A DNA stretch of 64,000 bases from Shimia_B sp038527375 (GCA_038527375.1 JBCBFU010000002.1:76513-140512); one strand, 5' to 3'. Counted from the stretch's first letter, positions 36,952 to 45,973 are shown. The notes: generated by a model not told the origin, from the letters alone. Translations and numbers: made by a program.

Positions 36952-37535
36952 TGCTACGCCGCATCCGCAAAGTTCGGATCGAAACCGATCGGATGACCCT
37001 GCGCCCCCCGGTGCACACGGATTTCCGGGCTTGGGCCGCGCTTCGCAGTGCCAGCCGTGACTTCCTCACCCCGTGGGAGCCCACATGGGCCAGCGACCAC
37101 CTGACGCGCAAAAGCTTTACCAATCGCGTCTACTGGGCACAAAGGTCCATCGTGCGCGGAACCGCGATCCCGCTCTTTTTGGTGCGCCGCAAGGATCAGG
37201 TCCTGCTGGGGGCCATCACACTCGACCACATTCGCCGCGGACCCGCGCAGGCCGGCACGACCGGTTACTGGATCGGACAGCCCTTCGCGCGTCAGGGCTA
37301 CATGCGCGAGGCGATCGAGGGCGTGGTGCATTACGGCTTTGCCGAACTGGACCTCAGCCGGATCGAGGCCGCGTGCCTGCCGGAAAACACGGCCTCGCGG
37401 ACCCTGCTGGAAAAGAGCGGCTACAAATATGAGGGCGTCGCGCAAAGCTATTTGCAGATTAACGGGCGCTGGCGAACGCATGTTTTATACGCAAACCTGC
37501 GCAGCGACCGCCGTGGGAAATCCGACGCGGTCTAG
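36951..37535 (+). CDS. GNAT acetyltransferase, RimJ-like
   Basis: 194 aa. RimJ/RimL features: RMTLRPPVHTDFRAW at the N-terminus, GYWIGQPFARQGYMREAIEG as the acetyl-CoA loop, and RIEAACLPENTASRTLLEKSGY. Often annotated as ribosomal-protein-alanine N-acetyltransferase; the true substrate is not evident. Coupled to the M16 peptidase gene by TGATG. Ends with TAG. Confidence 0.9.
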   Translation: MLRRIRKVRIETDRMTLRPPVHTDFRAWAALRSASRDFLTPWEPTWASDHLTRKSFTNRVYWAQRSIVRGTAIPLFLVRRKDQVLLGAITLDHIRRGPAQAGTTGYWIGQPFARQGYMREAIEGVVHYGFAELDLSRIEAACLPENTASRTLLEKSGYKYEGVAQSYLQINGRWRTHVLYANLRSDRRGKSDAV

Positions 37536-37577
37536 AATCTCTGGCGGGACACCGGGGCTGCACTAGTCTTCTGGGTC

Positions 37578-38408
37578 ATGAGATATCTAGTCGCTCTCTT
37601 CATCCTCTTGCTGCCCACCGCATCGCTGGCGCAGCGGGCCTCCCACTGTATCGCCATCGCGCAGGCACCGGGCCTTGAATATGTCCATCGGGCAAGCTTC
37701 CGTGACCCGCTGGAGGATTTCAGCGTCCGCATCAGCTATCTTGCGCATTCGATGTTTCTGATCCAATCGGCCAGCGGTCCATCAGCCGTGACCGACTACA
37801 CCGGGTTCGTCGGATCGACCGGATTCTTCCCGGACGTGGCCACCATGAACAACGCCCATGACAGCCACTGGACCGCCTTCCCGGACAACCGTATTCCCCA
37901 CGTGTTGCCGGGCTGGCCCGTGGGCGGTGAAAAAGCCAATCACCGCATTCAGGTGGGCGATATGCTGGTGCGGAATGTCACCACCGATATCCGAAGCCGC
38001 AGCTTCTTTGATGAAGAGAACACCGGCATCCGCCGCGACGGCAATTCGATCTTCGTGTTCGAGACCGAGGGCCTTTGCATCGGGCATGTGGGGCACCTGC
38101 ATCACGAACCCGACGATGCGCAATACGCGGCCCTTGGGCGTTTGGACGTGGTCATGGTGCCCGTGGATGGCGGCATGACCATCGACCGCGCCAGCCTGAA
38201 ATCCATGCTGGTGCGGCTCAGGTCCTCGCTGGTCTTGCCGATGCACTGGTTCGGGCCCTCGAACCTCGAGGCGTTTCTGGTGGATATGGCGGACGACTAC
38301 GTGATCCAGCGCACGCTCTCCAATTCGATGGAGGTCAGCCTGCGCACCCTCCCGTCGGAGCCCACGATTTTGGTTCTGACACCCCAATATCTCACCGAAC
38401 CGCAGTGA
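37578..38408 (+). CDS. Exported MBL-fold hydrolase, UlaG-like, with altered metal motif
   Basis: 276 aa with signal peptide MRYLVALFILLLPTASLAQ, so periplasmic or secreted. The metallo-beta-lactamase fold is recognisable (ISYLAHSMFLIQSA; GHVGHLHHE; MVPVDGG; LPMHWFG). The usual HxHxDH motif reads NAHDSH (in TMNNAHDSHW), so the first His and the Asp are replaced. The other metal histidines remain. It may bind one metal or have changed chemistry. Function unknown. Confidence 0.8.
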   Translation: MRYLVALFILLLPTASLAQRASHCIAIAQAPGLEYVHRASFRDPLEDFSVRISYLAHSMFLIQSASGPSAVTDYTGFVGSTGFFPDVATMNNAHDSHWTAFPDNRIPHVLPGWPVGGEKANHRIQVGDMLVRNVTTDIRSRSFFDEENTGIRRDGNSIFVFETEGLCIGHVGHLHHEPDDAQYAALGRLDVVMVPVDGGMTIDRASLKSMLVRLRSSLVLPMHWFGPSNLEAFLVDMADDYVIQRTLSNSMEVSLRTLPSEPTILVLTPQYLTEPQ

Positions 38409-38439
38409 CAATTGTACACGTCCATGGTCGAAGGTGCGC

Positions 38440-39861
38440 ATGACACAGCTTGCGCCGATCACGGCTGATATCATCGCAGAACTTGACGCCGCCTTGCCGG
38501 GCGCCGTGCGCCCCGCCGAGGCCCGCTACCTCGAGGAACCCCGCGGTCGCTATGCGGGATCTGCGGGCGTCGTCGTCGCGCCATCATCAACCGAGAGCGT
38601 GGCCCAAGCCATTCAAATCGCTGCGAAACATCGGGTTCCCGTTGTTCCTTATGGCGGCGGGACGGGGCTTGTGGGCGGGCAAGTGACCGATAGCGATCTG
38701 GCCCCCATGATCCTGAGCCTCGAGCGGATGACGGCGATCCGCGAGGTTGCCCCGACCGAGAACGTGCTGATCGCCGAGGCCGGCGCGATCCTGGCCGATG
38801 TGCGGTCCGCGGCCGCCCACGCGGGCCGGCAATTCCCACTTTCGCTCGCCTCCGAAGGCTCGGCCCGGATCGGCGGGCTTCTGGCCACCAATGCGGGCGG
38901 CGTAAACGTCTTGCGCTACGGCAATGCGCGCGACCTGTGTCTGGGCCTTGAGGTCGTGCTGGCGGACGGCACCGTCTGGAACGGGCTCACGCGTCTGCGC
39001 AAGGACAATGCCGGGTTCGACCTGCGCAACCTGATGATCGGCTCCGAAGGGACGCTTGGTGTCATCACAGCGGCCACGCTGAAACTGGCCCCGATCCCGG
39101 CCAGTACAGGCACAGCGATGATGGTTGTGCCGGATCCCCAGGCCGCGCTCGACCTGCTGGCGCTTGCCCGCGATCATCTGGGCGACGGCGTCAGCGCGTT
39201 CGAGCTGATCCACCGCCAAGGCCTTGATTTCCTGTCCGAAACCCTGCCTGAGATCCGACAGCCCTTTGCGGATCGGCCCGAATGGTGCGTCCTGATCGAC
39301 GTGGGTCTGCCGCGGGGCCTCGATCCCGCCACGGCGCTCGAGGCGCTCTTTGCCGCCGCCGCCGATGCCGGGCTGGCAAGCGATGGCACCATCGCCCAGT
39401 CCGAGGCGCAGCGCGCCGCCCTCTGGTCCGTGCGCGAACACATCCCCGAGGCCAACCGCCGGATCGGGTCGGTCTCGTCCCACGACATCTCGGTGCCCAT
39501 GGGCGCGATCCCTGAGTTCATCCGCCGCGGGGCGCAGGCGCTCGCTCAGGTGGGCACCTTCCGCATCAACTGCTTCGGGCATGTCGGCGACGGCAACCTG
39601 CACTACAACGTCTTCCCCATGCCGGGCAAAACCCGCGCGGATTACGAGGTTGAGAGACCGCAGGTCAAACGCGTGGTCCATGACCTTGTGCATGCGCTGG
39701 ACGGGTCCGTTGCCGCCGAACACGGGGTGGGGCGGCTCAAGGTCGGCGACCTCGAACGCTACGGCGATCCGACGCTGTTGGCGATGATGCGACAGGTGAA
39801 AACGGCGCTCGATCCGCAGGGTATCCTGAACCCCGGTGTGATGCTGCGCGCGGTGGATTAA
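38440..39861 (+). CDS. GlcD-type FAD-linked 2-hydroxyacid dehydrogenase
   Basis: 473 aa from ATG 38440 (AAGG 5 nt upstream). VAO-type FAD domain with VVPYGGGTGLVGGQ and ASEGSARIGGLLATNAGGVNVLRYG; C-terminal FAD-oxidase domain with CFGHVGDGNLHYNVFP and AEHGVGRLK. Relatives oxidise glycolate, D-lactate or D-2-hydroxyglutarate; no GlcE/GlcF partner lies beside it, which favours a single-chain D-lactate or D-2-hydroxyglutarate type. Confidence 0.9.
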   Translation: MTQLAPITADIIAELDAALPGAVRPAEARYLEEPRGRYAGSAGVVVAPSSTESVAQAIQIAAKHRVPVVPYGGGTGLVGGQVTDSDLAPMILSLERMTAIREVAPTENVLIAEAGAILADVRSAAAHAGRQFPLSLASEGSARIGGLLATNAGGVNVLRYGNARDLCLGLEVVLADGTVWNGLTRLRKDNAGFDLRNLMIGSEGTLGVITAATLKLAPIPASTGTAMMVVPDPQAALDLLALARDHLGDGVSAFELIHRQGLDFLSETLPEIRQPFADRPEWCVLIDVGLPRGLDPATALEALFAAAADAGLASDGTIAQSEAQRAALWSVREHIPEANRRIGSVSSHDISVPMGAIPEFIRRGAQALAQVGTFRINCFGHVGDGNLHYNVFPMPGKTRADYEVERPQVKRVVHDLVHALDGSVAAEHGVGRLKVGDLERYGDPTLLAMMRQVKTALDPQGILNPGVMLRAVD

Positions 39862-39900
39862 CCAATCGCCGCCCCGCACCAAGTGCACCGATTTCGGGCG

Positions 39901-39955
39901 ATACACCACCCGTACACAGGGCGTACACAACCGGTACATACGGCGTACATACCCG
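39901..39955. repeat. Five-unit array of GTACAY at exact 11-bp spacing
   Basis: ATACAC at 39901 and GTACAC/GTACAT at 39912, 39923, 39934 and 39945, each 11 bp apart. The five bases between repeats are mostly C/G-rich and vary (CACCC, AGGGC, AACCG, ACGGC, ACCCG). The spacing places every GTAC on one face of the helix, as in iteron-type binding sites. Function unknown. Confidence 0.85.
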
Positions 39956-40038
39956 ATCCGCGCACATGACGACCCAAAACTGCCGTTAACTGTGCGCCAA
40001 AGCGGCACCTTCTTCTGGCGGAACCTATCGCAGAGCGC

Positions 40039-40059
40039 GCGAGAGACAGCGTCTCTCGC
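40039..40059. terminator. Perfect 9-bp hairpin between convergent genes
   Basis: GCGAGAGAC-AGC-GTCTCTCGC. Located between the glcD-like and apt stops, probably part of a bidirectional termination region. No T-run on either side. Confidence 0.55.
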
Positions 40060-40073
40060 CTAGGTGGGCGGAT

Positions 40074-40096
40074 GCCCCTCGCGCCCCGCGAGGGGC
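40074..40096. terminator. Perfect 10-bp GC hairpin after apt
   Basis: GCCCCTCGCG-CCC-CGCGAGGGGC, 26 bp beyond the apt stop on the minus strand. Very stable; together with the preceding hairpin it can insulate convergent transcription. No clear T-run. Confidence 0.55.
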
Positions 40097-40121
40097 GGCA
40101 AGCGCGCCTAGAGCCAGTCCT

Positions 40122-40661
40122 TTAGAGCCCGTCAAAGGCGCATAGCGTGTGCACGTCCATCCCGAGGCCTTCCAGCAACGCGCGCCCGCCCAATTCCGGC
40201 AGGTCGATCACAAAGGCGCAGCCGACGATCTGGGCGCCAAGGCGTTCGATCAGCTTGATCCCGGCCTCTGCCGTGCCGCCCGTGGCCAGAAGGTCGTCGA
40301 CGACCAGCACCCGCTCCCCGGCTTGAAGTGCGTCGTCATGCACCTCCATGGTCGCGGCACCGTATTCGAGGGTGTAGTCCTGAGAGATCGTGGCCCCCGG
40401 CAGTTTGCCCTTCTTGCGGATGGGGACAAAGCCCACCGACAACTGATGCGCGATCGCACCGCCCAGGATGAACCCCCGCGCCTCGAGCCCCACGACCTTG
40501 TCGATTTCCATCCCGGCATAGGGATGCAGAAGCTGGTCGATCGCCATGCGGAACCCGCGTGGGTCGGCAAAGAGCGTGGTCACGTCCCGGAACATGATCC
40601 CCTCATGCGGGAAATCGGGGATCGTGCGGATATAGTCTTGGACGGTCTTCAAGGCAGGCAA
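40122..40661 (-). CDS. apt: Adenine phosphoribosyltransferase
   Basis: 179 aa purine-salvage enzyme making AMP from adenine and PRPP. The PRPP-binding motif is VLVVDDLLATGGTAEA and FPHEGIMFRDVTTLFADP marks the family N-terminus. mtnP lies directly upstream on the same strand, which makes sense because MtnP releases adenine from methylthioadenosine. Confidence 0.95.
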   Translation of the reverse strand: MPALKTVQDYIRTIPDFPHEGIMFRDVTTLFADPRGFRMAIDQLLHPYAGMEIDKVVGLEARGFILGGAIAHQLSVGFVPIRKKGKLPGATISQDYTLEYGAATMEVHDDALQAGERVLVVDDLLATGGTAEAGIKLIERLGAQIVGCAFVIDLPELGGRALLEGLGMDVHTLCAFDGL

Positions 40662-40721
40662 ACTAAAGCTCCTTCAAGGGGATGGGGAACGCCGCGTCGC
40701 GCGCGACAGATTGCGGGCGCC

Positions 40722-41594
40722 TCAGATCACCCGACCCGCGACGGCGTCGAGTTTGGCCATCAAGGCCGGGTCGCGGTTGTCCGGTTGTGTGATGATCGCG
40801 AATTCAAGCGCCTTGTCGCAGCCATGGGGGCAATCGGCGCGGTCGGGCCCCAGAAGTCCGGGCAGGCGGGCGACCATATCGCGGGCCTTGTCGGCATTGC
40901 CCATGAGCGTGGCGATGATCTGGGTCACGTCGACCTCGCCATGGTCGGGGTGCCAGCTGTCGTAATCGGTGATCATGGCGACGGAGGCATAGCAAAGCTC
41001 GGCCTCGCGGGCCAATTTGGCCTCTGGCATGTTGGTCATGCCGATCACGTCGCAGCCCCAGACCTCGCGATACATTTTGGATTCCGCCAGCGTGGAAAAT
41101 TGCGGGCCTTCCATGGCGAGGTACGTTCCGCCCTTGTGGACGGTGATCCCGGCCGCGCGGGCGGCGGTCTCGCAGGCGTCGCCCAGACGCGGGCAGGTGG
41201 GGTGCGCGACCGAGACATGCGCCACGCAGCCTGTCCCGAAGAAGCTTTTCTCCCGCGCGAAGGTCCGGTCGATGAACTGGTCCACGATGACGAAGTCGCC
41301 CGGCGCCATTTCCTCGCGGAAGGACCCGCAGGCCGAAACCGAGATCACATCTGTGACGCCCAGCCGTTTGAGCGCGTCGATATTCGCCCGATAGGGCACG
41401 GTCGTTGGCGAATGGGTGTGTCCGCGCCCGTGGCGGGGCAGGAACGCCATCTCGACCCCGCCAAGCGTGCCGGTCAGGATGTCATCGGACGGTGCACCCC
41501 ATGGGCTGTCCACGCTTTGCCAGGTGGCGTTTTGCAGCCCGTCGATGTTGTAGAGGCCCGAGCCGCCGATGATGCCGATCTTGGTTTGGGTCAT
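40722..41594 (-). CDS. mtnP: S-methyl-5'-thioadenosine phosphorylase
   Basis: 290 aa. Conserved blocks include IGIIGGSGLYNIDGL, FLPRHGRGHTHSPTTVPYRAN, VISVSACGSFREEMAPGDF and MEGPQFSTLAESKMYR. It phosphorolyses methylthioadenosine to adenine and methylthioribose-1-phosphate; adenine would go to Apt, encoded 60 bp downstream. Confidence 0.95.
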   Translation of the reverse strand: MTQTKIGIIGGSGLYNIDGLQNATWQSVDSPWGAPSDDILTGTLGGVEMAFLPRHGRGHTHSPTTVPYRANIDALKRLGVTDVISVSACGSFREEMAPGDFVIVDQFIDRTFAREKSFFGTGCVAHVSVAHPTCPRLGDACETAARAAGITVHKGGTYLAMEGPQFSTLAESKMYREVWGCDVIGMTNMPEAKLAREAELCYASVAMITDYDSWHPDHGEVDVTQIIATLMGNADKARDMVARLPGLLGPDRADCPHGCDKALEFAIITQPDNRDPALMAKLDAVAGRVI

Positions 41595-41820
41595 GTGGAG
41601 GCTCCTTCCATCGTGTCAGGCCGCAAGGTGCCCGGAAGCGTGTGCGAATAAAACCCCACACATGATCCCGTCTTCGCGATTTTGTCAGGAATGGGTGGTA
41701 GTTGCTGCGCCGCGGCGGTATTGCCCGCGACAACCGGCCCGCGCGTGTGCCGAAGAATACCGTGCGTTTTCCGCGCTGCCACGTTAGGCCCCCGCGATCC
41801 GAGCAAAGAACAGAGGCGTC

Positions 41821-43431
41821 ATGACCCGTATCCTCGAAGCATTCGGCAATTCCATTGCCATGGACACCAATGAGATGACCGCTGGCCGCTGGCGGATCGA
41901 GCTTTTGTCAGGGCTGACCGTTGCGTTGGCCTTGGTGCCAGAGGCCGTGGCCTTTGCTTTTGTGGCCGGTGTGCACCCCTTGGTGGGGCTTTATGCGGCG
42001 TTCATCGTAGGTCTGATCACGGCGCTGATCGGTGGGCGTCCGGGCATGATTTCGGGCGCGACCGGGGCCTTGGCGGTTGTGATGGTCAGCCTCGTGGCAC
42101 AGCACGGGGTTGAATACCTCTTTGCCACGGTGGTCCTGATGGGGCTGATCCAGATTTTCGTGGGCATCATGCGCTGGGGCAAGTTCATCCGGCTGGTGCC
42201 GCACCCGGTGATGCTGGGGTTCGTGAACGGTCTGGCCATCGTGATTTTCCTGGCACAGCTGACGCAGTTCAAAGTGCCCGGCACTGTTGTTTCGGACGGT
42301 CACGGCATGACGGGCGGCGAGTGGATGACGGGCGCACCGCTGATCACCATGCTGGGGCTCACGGCCCTGACAATGCTGATCATCTGGATCATGCCGCGCA
42401 TCACCAAGGCGATCCCGGCCCCGCTTGCGGGCATCGGCATCGTCGCCGCGCTGGTGATCGTGATGGGCATCGACGTGCCTCGTGTGGGCGATCTGGCCTC
42501 GATCTCGGGCGGGTTGCCGTCGTTCCATGTGCCGATGGTTCCGCTGACGTGGGAGACCTTCGAGATCATTCTGCCCTACGCGCTGATCCTGTCGGCCATC
42601 GGTCTGATCGAGAGCCTTCTGACGCTGAACCTCGTGGGTGAGATCACCAACAAGCGCGGCGGGTCGAGCCAGGAATGTGTGGCGCAAGGCGTGGCCAACA
42701 CCGTGACCGGCTTCTTTGGCGGCATGGGCGGCTGCGCCATGATCGGCCAGTCGATGATCAACGTGAAATCGGGCGGGCGGACCCGCGTCGCGGGTATCTC
42801 GGCGGCGCTGTTCCTGCTGCTTTTCATCGTGGTCGCGGCGCCTGCGATCGAACAGATCCCGCTGGCGGCGCTGGTGGGCGTGATGTTCATGGTCGTGATC
42901 GGGACGTTTGCCTGGAATTCCCTGCGTATCCTCGCGCGCGTGCCGCGCACGGATGCGTTCGTGATCGTGCTGGTGACGGTGGTGACGGTCATGACCGACC
43001 TTGCCATCGCGGTGGTCGTGGGTGTGATCGTGTCGGCGCTGGCCTATGCGTGGGGCAACGCCACGCGCATCTACGCCAAGAGCTATGCGACGCCGGAAGG
43101 CGCGAAGGTCTATCAGGTGCAAGGGCCGCTTTTCTTTGGCTCCTCGGACGGGTTTGTGGAGCTCTTTGACGTTCAGCAAGACCCGGGCGAAGTGATCGTG
43201 GATTTTGCCGACAGCCGAGTGGTGGACCAATCGGCGCTGCAGGCCATCGAGGCGATTGCCACCAAGTATGAGGACGCGGGCAAGCGCATCCAGTTGCGGC
43301 ATTTGTCGCCCGACTGTCACCGCCTGCTAAAAAAGGCGGGGCACCTTGTGGTCGACAGTGACGATGACCCGGATTACGGGCTCGCGGTCGATTATGGCGT
43401 GCGCACCGGGATTTTGTCCGGGGGTCACTGA
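41821..43431 (+). CDS. SulP-family anion transporter with STAS domain
   Basis: 536 aa. About eleven to twelve helices beginning at ELLSGLTVALALVPEAVAFA, with the SulP signature in GRPGMISGATGALAVVMVSL, followed by a cytoplasmic STAS domain (about 420-515; FADSRVVDQSALQAIEAI). Family members carry sulfate, bicarbonate or other anions; the substrate is not fixed by sequence. It diverges from mtnP across 226 bp that holds no other gene. Confidence 0.92.
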   Translation: MTRILEAFGNSIAMDTNEMTAGRWRIELLSGLTVALALVPEAVAFAFVAGVHPLVGLYAAFIVGLITALIGGRPGMISGATGALAVVMVSLVAQHGVEYLFATVVLMGLIQIFVGIMRWGKFIRLVPHPVMLGFVNGLAIVIFLAQLTQFKVPGTVVSDGHGMTGGEWMTGAPLITMLGLTALTMLIIWIMPRITKAIPAPLAGIGIVAALVIVMGIDVPRVGDLASISGGLPSFHVPMVPLTWETFEIILPYALILSAIGLIESLLTLNLVGEITNKRGGSSQECVAQGVANTVTGFFGGMGGCAMIGQSMINVKSGGRTRVAGISAALFLLLFIVVAAPAIEQIPLAALVGVMFMVVIGTFAWNSLRILARVPRTDAFVIVLVTVVTVMTDLAIAVVVGVIVSALAYAWGNATRIYAKSYATPEGAKVYQVQGPLFFGSSDGFVELFDVQQDPGEVIVDFADSRVVDQSALQAIEAIATKYEDAGKRIQLRHLSPDCHRLLKKAGHLVVDSDDDPDYGLAVDYGVRTGILSGGH

Positions 43432-43464
43432 CCCGCGAAATCCCGCTTTGGTTGTCGTTTGGGG

Positions 43465-43552
43465 CGGCGGGAGTCTCCGCCGGCTTGATCGTGTTTCCCT
43501 GAGGTCACGCAAATTCGTCTTAAATCAGAAACGTCTTGCGGCCTCAGACGTT
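43465..43552 (+). promoter_or_regulatory. Two hairpins between the SulP and RTX genes
   Basis: CGGCGG-GAGTCT-CCGCCG (43465-43482) may end the SulP transcript. AACGTCT-(9 nt)-AGACGTT (43530-43552) lies 45 bp before the RTX start and could be an operator or leader hairpin. A strong AAGGGGGG ribosome site precedes the RTX ATG. Confidence 0.35.
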
Positions 43553-43596
43553 TGCGGCGAATTATCAGGCCATTCATTTCCTAAGGGGGGAACATC

Positions 43597-44628
43597 ATGG
43601 CGACGATTAATTTGTTTAACGGTTATCCGTTCGTTCAACTTTATACCGAGGAGCTTTTCCGGCTGTTGGACGATAGCGGTGACTTTACAGTGTCCGGTGG
43701 TGGGACAACTGCATCTGCCTCGACGGACGATGGGTTTCGGTCCTTTGTCCTGACCGGCACGGGCATCACCGAAGATCCTACGGATCCGGGCGGCCTGGGG
43801 TCGGGGACGGTCACGAAGATCGAATTCTTTGACAGCTTGGGCACCAAGATCGGCGAGATCGACGGGCTGAGCATCGATATCGCAGCCTTTGATGCCGCAA
43901 CTGATGCGGGCGAAGCGGCTAGCCTTGCGTTCATTCAGACGTTCTTCTTCAGCTCGATCACGTCCATCCTTGGTGAGGACGGAGCCGACGAGATCGACAC
44001 GGAGTACCACAACGACAATTCACCGTTCCAGTTCGATGCGGACATGAGCGTGGATCTGGAGGAAGGTAACGACATTCTTATCTTGGACAGTGGCAACCAC
44101 TCTGTGTTCGGTGGTGTCGGACGGGACTATATCGACTTTGTCGGTGTCGGCGATGATGATGCGGACGGCGGCAATGCAAGCGACCTTCTGCTGATGGGAC
44201 GCGGCAAGGATGTCGCCGAGGGTGGAAAGGGTGACGATTTGCTCGACGGTGGTCGGGAAGCCGACAAGCTGTTCGGCGGTAAGGGCAACGATGTCCTTTA
44301 TGGCGGCCGCGGTAAGGACATCCTGAGCGGGAACGCGGATGCGGACGTTTTTGTCTTTGACGAGCATTCCGGCAAGGACAAGATCAAGGACTTCAACCTC
44401 GCCCTGGACTCGCTGGTCTTTATTCAGTCCGCCGAGAACGAGGACTTTACCGACCTCAACCCCGATGACTTCACGTTCACCGACACGGCAGGCGGGCTGT
44501 TGATCACCTATGAAGGCGGCCAAGTGCGCCTTGTGGGTCTGACGACGGCAGATGCCGCGTCGATCAATTACGGCAACGGTGCAGCACTTGCGGCCGGTGT
44601 TGAAGAGCTGTTCGGCTTCTTTGAGTAA
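43597..44628 (+). CDS. RTX-type calcium-binding secreted protein
   Basis: 343 aa. The N-terminal 150 residues are unrecognised. About five to six RTX nonapeptides follow (EGGKGDDLL, DGGREADKL, FGGKGNDVL, YGGRGKDIL), then DADVFVFDEHSGKDKIKDF, the block before the C-terminal secretion signal of type I-exported proteins. No signal peptide is present, in line with T1SS export; no T1SS genes are in the window. A second related gene follows. The function of the N-terminal domain is unknown. Confidence 0.85.
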   Translation: MATINLFNGYPFVQLYTEELFRLLDDSGDFTVSGGGTTASASTDDGFRSFVLTGTGITEDPTDPGGLGSGTVTKIEFFDSLGTKIGEIDGLSIDIAAFDAATDAGEAASLAFIQTFFFSSITSILGEDGADEIDTEYHNDNSPFQFDADMSVDLEEGNDILILDSGNHSVFGGVGRDYIDFVGVGDDDADGGNASDLLLMGRGKDVAEGGKGDDLLDGGREADKLFGGKGNDVLYGGRGKDILSGNADADVFVFDEHSGKDKIKDFNLALDSLVFIQSAENEDFTDLNPDDFTFTDTAGGLLITYEGGQVRLVGLTTADAASINYGNGAALAAGVEELFGFFE

Positions 44629-44661
44629 AACACGCTGCGCCGCGTGACGGCGTAGGAGTTG

Positions 44662-44692
44662 AGCCGGCCGCAAACCCTGCGGCCGGCTTTTT
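44662..44692 (+). terminator. Rho-independent terminator of the first RTX gene
   Basis: AGCCGGCCGCA-AACCC-TGCGGCCGGCT followed by TTTT. A perfect 11-bp stem with T-run 34 bp past the stop. Confidence 0.92.
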
Positions 44693-44895
44693 CTATGGCC
44701 AGCCCGCGCACCGGGACCAGCCGGTCCAATCCCTGAGGCAGACGCGCAGTTGATCGTGTCGGCCTCTCCCCTGGCCCGGTATCCTGCAGCGGGGACACGC
44801 GCGGTTCGGTCTGACCCGGGCGTGATGAAATGGGGATGATGTGCGCCCGCGCCGCGCCGTGCCGTGCGGGCGGACAGCCAGTGGGGCCTACGACG

Positions 44896-45930
44896 ATGAC
44901 AATCACTTTGACCGCGCCTGTGGCGTATTAGGACACGATTTCCGAGCTGGCATGGCATTTCTACGACTGGCTGAACGGATTTGTCCCGCTAGGGCAGGAT
45001 GACGCGGCGATCGTCATCGGGGACGCGGGCGAGTATTTCTACAACATCACCGGGGTCACTCTTGAGTATGTGGACGGGGTCATCACGGACGGCACGATCA
45101 CCGGGTTCGAGGTGGTCGACGATGACGCGCCGGATCAGCCTCTCTTGCAGGTGACCGGGCTGAACCTTGATGCCGCGTTGATCTTGAACGCGTATATTGG
45201 CGGTTCGGACGATGTTGATACCTTTTTGCAGGCTGAGTTCTACGACCAGGACATGGTGATCGTCGGCAGTTCGGATAATGACGACATCGACCTTCTGGAT
45301 CACAAACAGGATTACGGGCTGTCCTATGAGGGCGCGGTCACTGTGGATTTGGGGGATGGCGACGATTTCTTTATCGGCGCAACCGCAGGTGTGACCGTGC
45401 AGGGCGGCACGGGGCGCGACTATATCGAAACGGGCAAAGGTGCCGACATCATCGACGGCGGCAATGCGACGGACGTGATCCAGACGGGCGAGGGCCGCGA
45501 TGTGTTGATCGGGTATCGCGGCGACGATGCGTTGATCGGCGGCAAGAAGCGCGACAAGCTGGAAGGTGGGCGCGGCGAGGACGTGTTGATCGGCGAGGAA
45601 GGGCGCGATGTCCTGACAGGCGGCGGCGGCGCCGATCTGTTCATTTTCGATCTGACCAGTGGCAAGGACAAGATCAGCGATTTCACGCTGGGCGAGGATC
45701 GGTTGGTCTTTATAGACGGCCCGCCCAGCCTGGGTCCGGTCACGGACCTTGATCCCGCTGGTTTTACCTTCACCGACCGGACCAATGGCGTTCTGATCAC
45801 CTATGACGGGGGCAACGAGGTCTATCTTGCCGGTGTCAGCGCCGCTGACCTCATGGGTGGAACGGAGTGGGTTTTGGATGGCGCGACGGCACTGTCCTAT
45901 GTGGACAGCCTGTTCGAAGCCGTGTTCTGA
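44896..45930 (+). pseudogene. Second RTX-type protein gene with in-frame amber codon 12
   Basis: From ATG 44896 the frame reads MTITLTAPVAY, TAG at 44929-44931, then DTISELAWHFYDWLNGFV and onward without interruption to 45930, 345 codons in all, close to the 343 aa of its neighbour. The N-terminal parts of both genes align loosely (MATINLFN / MTITLTAP), so the stop lies inside the ancestral coding region. The next conventional start is GTG 45070, which would drop part of the N-terminal domain but keep the RTX repeats (DGGNATDVIQTGEGRDVL and others) and the C-terminal export block. Either a decayed gene or a shortened but functional one. Confidence 0.65.
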
Positions 45931-45973
45931 GCAGGCGGTTTTGCTCGCTATTTGCCTTGTGTGATTCCGGAGC

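Larger units (their letters stand above)
39862..40121. other. Convergent intergenic region with phased repeats and two hairpins
   Basis: 260 bp between the glcD-like stop and the apt stop. It carries the five-unit GTAC array at 39901-39955 and two perfect GC hairpins at 40039-40059 and 40074-40096. No supported protein gene lies here. Confidence 0.7.

Noticed and set aside
36951..38408. A hidden tRNA or mobile element near 37.5 kb
   Set aside because: I scanned the gap for cloverleaf-like arms and inverted repeats and saw none; both flanking genes are complete.
39901..39955. The GTAC array as a CRISPR
   Set aside because: Units are 11 bp with no spacers of CRISPR length and no cas genes nearby.
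41908..43320. A 470-codon minus-strand open frame opposite the SulP gene
   Set aside because: Composition (His, Arg, Asp, Gln runs) is typical of the antisense frame of a membrane protein; the SulP and STAS motifs are on the plus strand.
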